From the NCBI GenBank assembly GCA_024516155.1, contig JAJJXM010000027.1, positions 180,001 through 244,000 of the forward strand: a DNA stretch of 64,000 nt, given 5' to 3'. Made by a program: the position numbers and the translations under genes. Under the pieces are notes generated by a model. That model worked only from the letters and a program-made list of their open reading frames with translations. It was not told the DNA's origin and made no database searches. Numbering within the stretch: the stretch's first letter is position 1; every line of letters starts with the position of its first letter. Below are positions 60,421 through 64,000 of the stretch, in pieces. This DNA comes from Pyronema omphalodes. Taxonomy: Eukaryota > Ascomycota > Pezizomycetes > Pezizales > Pyronemataceae.

Positions 60421-62813
60421 AGACTAAGGAATTTTAGTGGAGGTTGCCTGACGAGGCGCACTATTGGAATCGGTGCACAGGAAGCGAAACTAGGCAACGC
60501 CAGGTAAAGCTAGGAGAAACCAGGAGAAATTGAGAATGAGCTAATTGACTAAAGAGACTACATAAATAAATACAGAGTCGGGTATGTTTTTATAGCAGAC
60601 AATGACGTGCATGGCTTGGCAGGAACTACATCATATTTTCTTTGTGGCGTAAAGTTTTTATTACTCTGTGCATGTGGTGGGTAAAGTGATAGCTTATGAC
60701 TTGGTATGGAATATTCAACACGCGCTAAAGAGAGCTAAGTTACTTTAGTGCTATCCGAATGTACATGATTTGCGTCTGAGGAAAAAAAATGCATATTCAA
60801 ATTGACGTAAGATATTACATACCGATTTCGGAAACGTTAAATATCTTGTAAAATGTCATAAGCTAGTCTAAACCCCCAAATCCCGAAGCTGCAGCCTACA
60901 ACTGCATAACTTTACTTTACTATTCAACAACGTAAGCAAGTAAATATCAAGAGCAATCAAACCATAATACTTCAGATACAGATACGGGTTTAACCTAGCC
61001 GAGTAATAAAAAAACTCCAAGCTTTCCCAATCCCCACCAGACTAATGAATCTACAGATATCAGACGGATACGAATTGTTTTTTTCACAGTATCTTTATAA
61101 CTTCTTTGTTCCCATTGTTATTGTTGTTTCTTTACGAAATTCAGGATCCAAGATCCAGGATATACCATCCACCAAATCCAATCCTCTGGTCTCTAGTCTC
61201 TGGTCCCTGCCTTTCTTGCTTAACTTCTTCACCTTAATCAACTTATTCAACTCCCCTCCCGGGCCTCCCCCCCGCACACATACCCCTCCCTCACACCCCC
61301 TGCTCACCCAAGGTGGGCGGGGGATATATACAAGATATCCCGGATACGATAATCGATCCCAGAATCCCGGAATCCCAGAATCCTAGAATCCCGGGATTTA
61401 TGAATTCGTTATCCGTAATCTATTACGCACACTACTGCATATACCCGTTACTGTGAGAGGAGGGGAAGGGGTGTGGGGGGCGGGGCGGGTGGTGGTGGTG
61501 TGTATGTGTGCGTGTATGTGTGTATGTGTATGTGTGTGTATGTGTGTGTGTATGTGTGTGTATGTGGATGGGTTAACAAACCGATTGGAGTTTGATATTG
61601 ATATTAATTTATATAGTTTGTGGTTAATTTTCTTTGTTTTCTTTGTGGTGAAGGAAAGGTGAATAAATTATACACTATGTAGATTATCGGGTTTTTTGGG
61701 GGGATCGGGATTGGGATTGGGATTGGGATTGGGATTGGGATGAATAATACTGTTTTCCGTGTTCCGTGTTTTTACCGGGCGGTTGGGTTGGTATGCTTGG
61801 GGATTGTTTGGTATATGGTGCTGGATTTTGGTTTTTGTACTATGGTTATGGTTATGGCATGTTATTGGCTGCTGGGTTGGTTGATATGGTATGGGTTTCT
61901 GGTTTTTGGTTTTTGGGGTTATTGAGAGATGGGTTTGTGTAGTTCTTTTTTTTTTTTTTTTTGACTATTCTGGATGGGTTTGATGTGGATACATCATATC
62001 ACCGCTTCCTGCTACGGTTTTTAATGGTTTATTTACTTAATTTTATGGTGATGTTTGAACTTTGGAATGCAGTTTGTATTGGAGATTATTCTTTCTTCTT
62101 TTTCTTCTGTGTTTTGTCTACTTCAAGTTCGGAAGGTTTTATTCTTTGCCTTCTCTTATGCATGGCGCTTCTTTGCATATATGTAGTCTTTTCTTTAACT
62201 GATTGTTTTTATTAGTCTCATAATCTTCTTTTGCGGTTGAAGGTTCCTTATTATTCTATAGATGAAATGTCTTTTCTACTCCCTTTGGGTTGGAGAAAAT
62301 GGGGTTAGGAGATTAGGGGTGCATGTTAGATGTATCGATCTTCGAAGACAGAACTTTGTGTTTTTATGTTCTGTATAGGCCTTACAGGCCTTTGTTAGCC
62401 TATGATCACAAAACTATCTTTTTCTGTAGGGCAGATAACGAGTCGATGATGGATTGATGCCACCTGTTGGAATACAGCCTACATGTTTATCGTACGTTAT
62501 ATAATCTGTCTCCTTTTTGAAGGTTGTGGTCTCACCGTTTAGACATTCCAAATATAGAAAAACTGTGATGTAATTTATAAGTTTTACGGGTTCATTTTAC
62601 ATTCTTAACTTTTCAAGTAATAACATGCATGGGGATAAAATTCATCCATGTAGGCCTTCCAGCACAAGATTATAAATCCAGAAACCGTCAACACCTGATA
62701 TACATACGGTGATAGAGTAATAATAAACAATGTTCTTTATATTCGATATCCTCTTAGTGTCATGATATTCGCTAGCAACCAGTCGTGTCCAAAATGCAAT
62801 GGCTTAGTATCCA
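60421..62813. repeat. Intergenic with TG, GGGATT and T runs
   Basis: Contains a TGTATG/TG run (61497-61566), a GGGATT hexamer run (about 5-6 copies, 61706-61740), a T run (61948-61962) and a third copy of the dispersed TATAGGCCTTACAGGCC motif (62341-62415). No gene is supported. Confidence 0.65.
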
Positions 62814-63722
62814 TCAATTGTATTCATATTCATACGAGCATATTTCGACGTGATTTTTCAGGGAGGTAGAATTAGCTAGTCCAACAAGACCATAAAAACA
62901 ATGTTTAAAAGGGCATTTCATTGGCCCGATCAGCTCCAAAGGTAGTTGGTTAACGCAATTCCGTATTTCAGCGGTAATTTCCTCGCCATATCCCGCGGAA
63001 GACGGCCAATGGTCATAATGAACATGCTTTTTCCAAGCAAAAAACTTCTTACACATACGTACTTTGCAGTTCGTAGCGGGACAATGATACCCTTTCTCGT
63101 TGTTCATATGTACTTGGCCAACGTGGGCCCCAATTATTGATGGAGCGAAGTGGTCAAGGCACCAGGAGCAAGTGACAAGTTTTGTGTCTTCTTCATAGCC
63201 GGGTGTTTGTCGTGGGAGATCAACAGTGCTTTTAACTCCATCGACTGGGCCTCTGGCGTTGCCAGCGGTGACAGATAGCTTCGATGTACTCACTGATGAG
63301 CTACTATCTCCGTAGTCTCCCGTGGTGTTGTGAACTTCGTTGAGGATAAAATCCAATCTGTGGGCATCCCACTTAACTTTTGTTGGTACAACCCGGTTAT
63401 TGTCGATATCATAAAGATGCCATAAATTGCTGTTGTTTTCGGGTACTGGCTCATTCATTTCAATAATGAAATTTGACGAGATCAAGGGAGCTGCTGTAAC
63501 GAATGGGATTTGATCAGTACTGTTGGCTTGGTGATTTGGATGGCTTGATCGGGAATGTCTGTCGTCGGTACCGTTGTGAAGTTTGGATGACGCGAGGGTG
63601 GAAGGAGGAGTGTTAAGGTTGGGGACTGTTGGAGTTCCACTTCATCTCCACCCGTTTTCGGCCGCTTTTCTCTGGGCACTTTTGTCTAGTTTAATGGCTA
63701 CAGGCCGTTCATAACAACCCAT
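62814..63722 (-). pseudogene. C2H2-type zinc-finger-like gene with in-frame TGA
   Basis: The minus-strand frame starts at ATG 63722 (MGCYERPVAIKLDKSAQ), meets TGA at codon 27 (63642-63644), then stays open for 275 codons to the stop at 62814. Three finger-like units occur in the downstream part: CSWC with HVGQVH (C-x2-C-x11-H-x4-H), CPATNC with HVHYDH (C-x4-C-x13-H-x4-H) and CPFKHC with HVEIC (C2HC). The TGA could be a C-to-T change from CGA. Alternatives are an unrecognised intron that skips the stop, or a start at the downstream Met (63458), which would give a 214-aa protein with all three fingers. Target and role are unknown. Confidence 0.5.
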
Positions 63723-63834
63723 GGATTTAAGAGCCACAATAAATGGCACACTGTAATCCGTAGCAGCCAATTTATGAATTTAAAATTTGAATGGATGTCA
63801 ATTATTAGTGTAGAAATGTGTTTTTACATTAGAC

Positions 63835-64000
63835 ATCCTAACGTCAGAGTTCGGCACGGTCCGTCCAGGACGGCCACTAGGTGGTCCGGTCCCGTCCGCA
63901 AACTCAAAAGACCGGACGGGACGGCGGGTGACGGCAGGACCGTGGTCTTTGGGTGCACTAGTGTGCAGGGGGCCGTTTGGTTCAAGTTTGCCAGATGCCA
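63835..64000. other. GC-rich terminal patch, possible transposon end
   Basis: Abrupt GC-rich sequence with repeated GGTCCG/CGGTCC words and a stem CCCGTCCG...CGGACGGG (about 63893-63922). The composition contrasts with the AT-rich DNA just before it. It may be the end of a DNA element that continues past the window, which cannot be confirmed here. Confidence 0.35.

Noticed and set aside
61706..61740. GGGATT hexamers as interstitial telomere
   Set aside because: The word is not the TTAGGG permutation and has only about five copies; treated as a microsatellite.

Overview
The window reads as nuclear DNA of a filamentous ascomycete (Pezizomycotina). Genes are well spaced on both strands. Most are split by short introns (47 to 166 bp) with GTAAGT/GTATGT donors, CTAAC/CTGAC-like branch sites and YAG acceptors. 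Several products are fungal: ATG11, DASH subunit Duo1, a CENP-H-like kinetochore protein, Hom6, HMG-CoA synthase and an Hmt1-type ABC transporter. I cannot name the species. Intergenic DNA is very rich in perfect short tandem repeats with 5-9 bp units.

Layout. 1-3347: 3' part of ATG11. 4260-27750: a large inverted structure. Each arm runs from outside inward as a ~200-bp tandem repeat array (4260-8010, and 24300-27750 reversed), ~1.55 kb of shared non-coding DNA, an HSP20/HSP30 small heat-shock gene (9588-10211 +; 22130-22753 -), its 3' flank, and an inner block (11217-11700; 20770-21250 reversed). The ~9 kb spacer holds a third HSP20 gene (12332-12919), DUO1 (minus), a 479-aa disordered protein with an RGKR motif, a ~1.1-kb TIR element carrying a nested ~356-bp TIR element, and unrelated microsatellites. 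28870-30070: quinone oxidoreductase. 30631-33417: transferrin-receptor/M28-like membrane protein lacking key catalytic residues. 34284-35240: conserved fungal protein of unknown function. 35241-39192: repeat-rich intergenic DNA. 39193-40772: HMG-CoA synthase. 42447-43824: homoserine dehydrogenase. 45171-45854: small membrane protein. 47016-48123: CENP-H-like protein. 50498-54443: Hmt1-like ABC transporter with a long disordered tail. 54444-62813: no gene recognised. 62814-63722: a three-finger zinc-finger gene with an in-frame TGA near its start. The right edge has a GC-rich, transposon-end-like patch.

How it fits together. The single-copy genes are ordinary housekeeping genes (autophagy, kinetochore, amino-acid and sterol synthesis) with no cluster logic. 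The distinctive part is the HSP20 locus: three copies, each with heat-shock-element-like arrays and a shared TATA-like box. Two copies sit in the arms of the inverted duplication, with their minisatellite arrays on the outside. Markers inside the arrays occur in the same order on both sides, so the array and the gene were duplicated together as one block. A three-unit duplication in the left array accounts for the difference in unit number between the arms.
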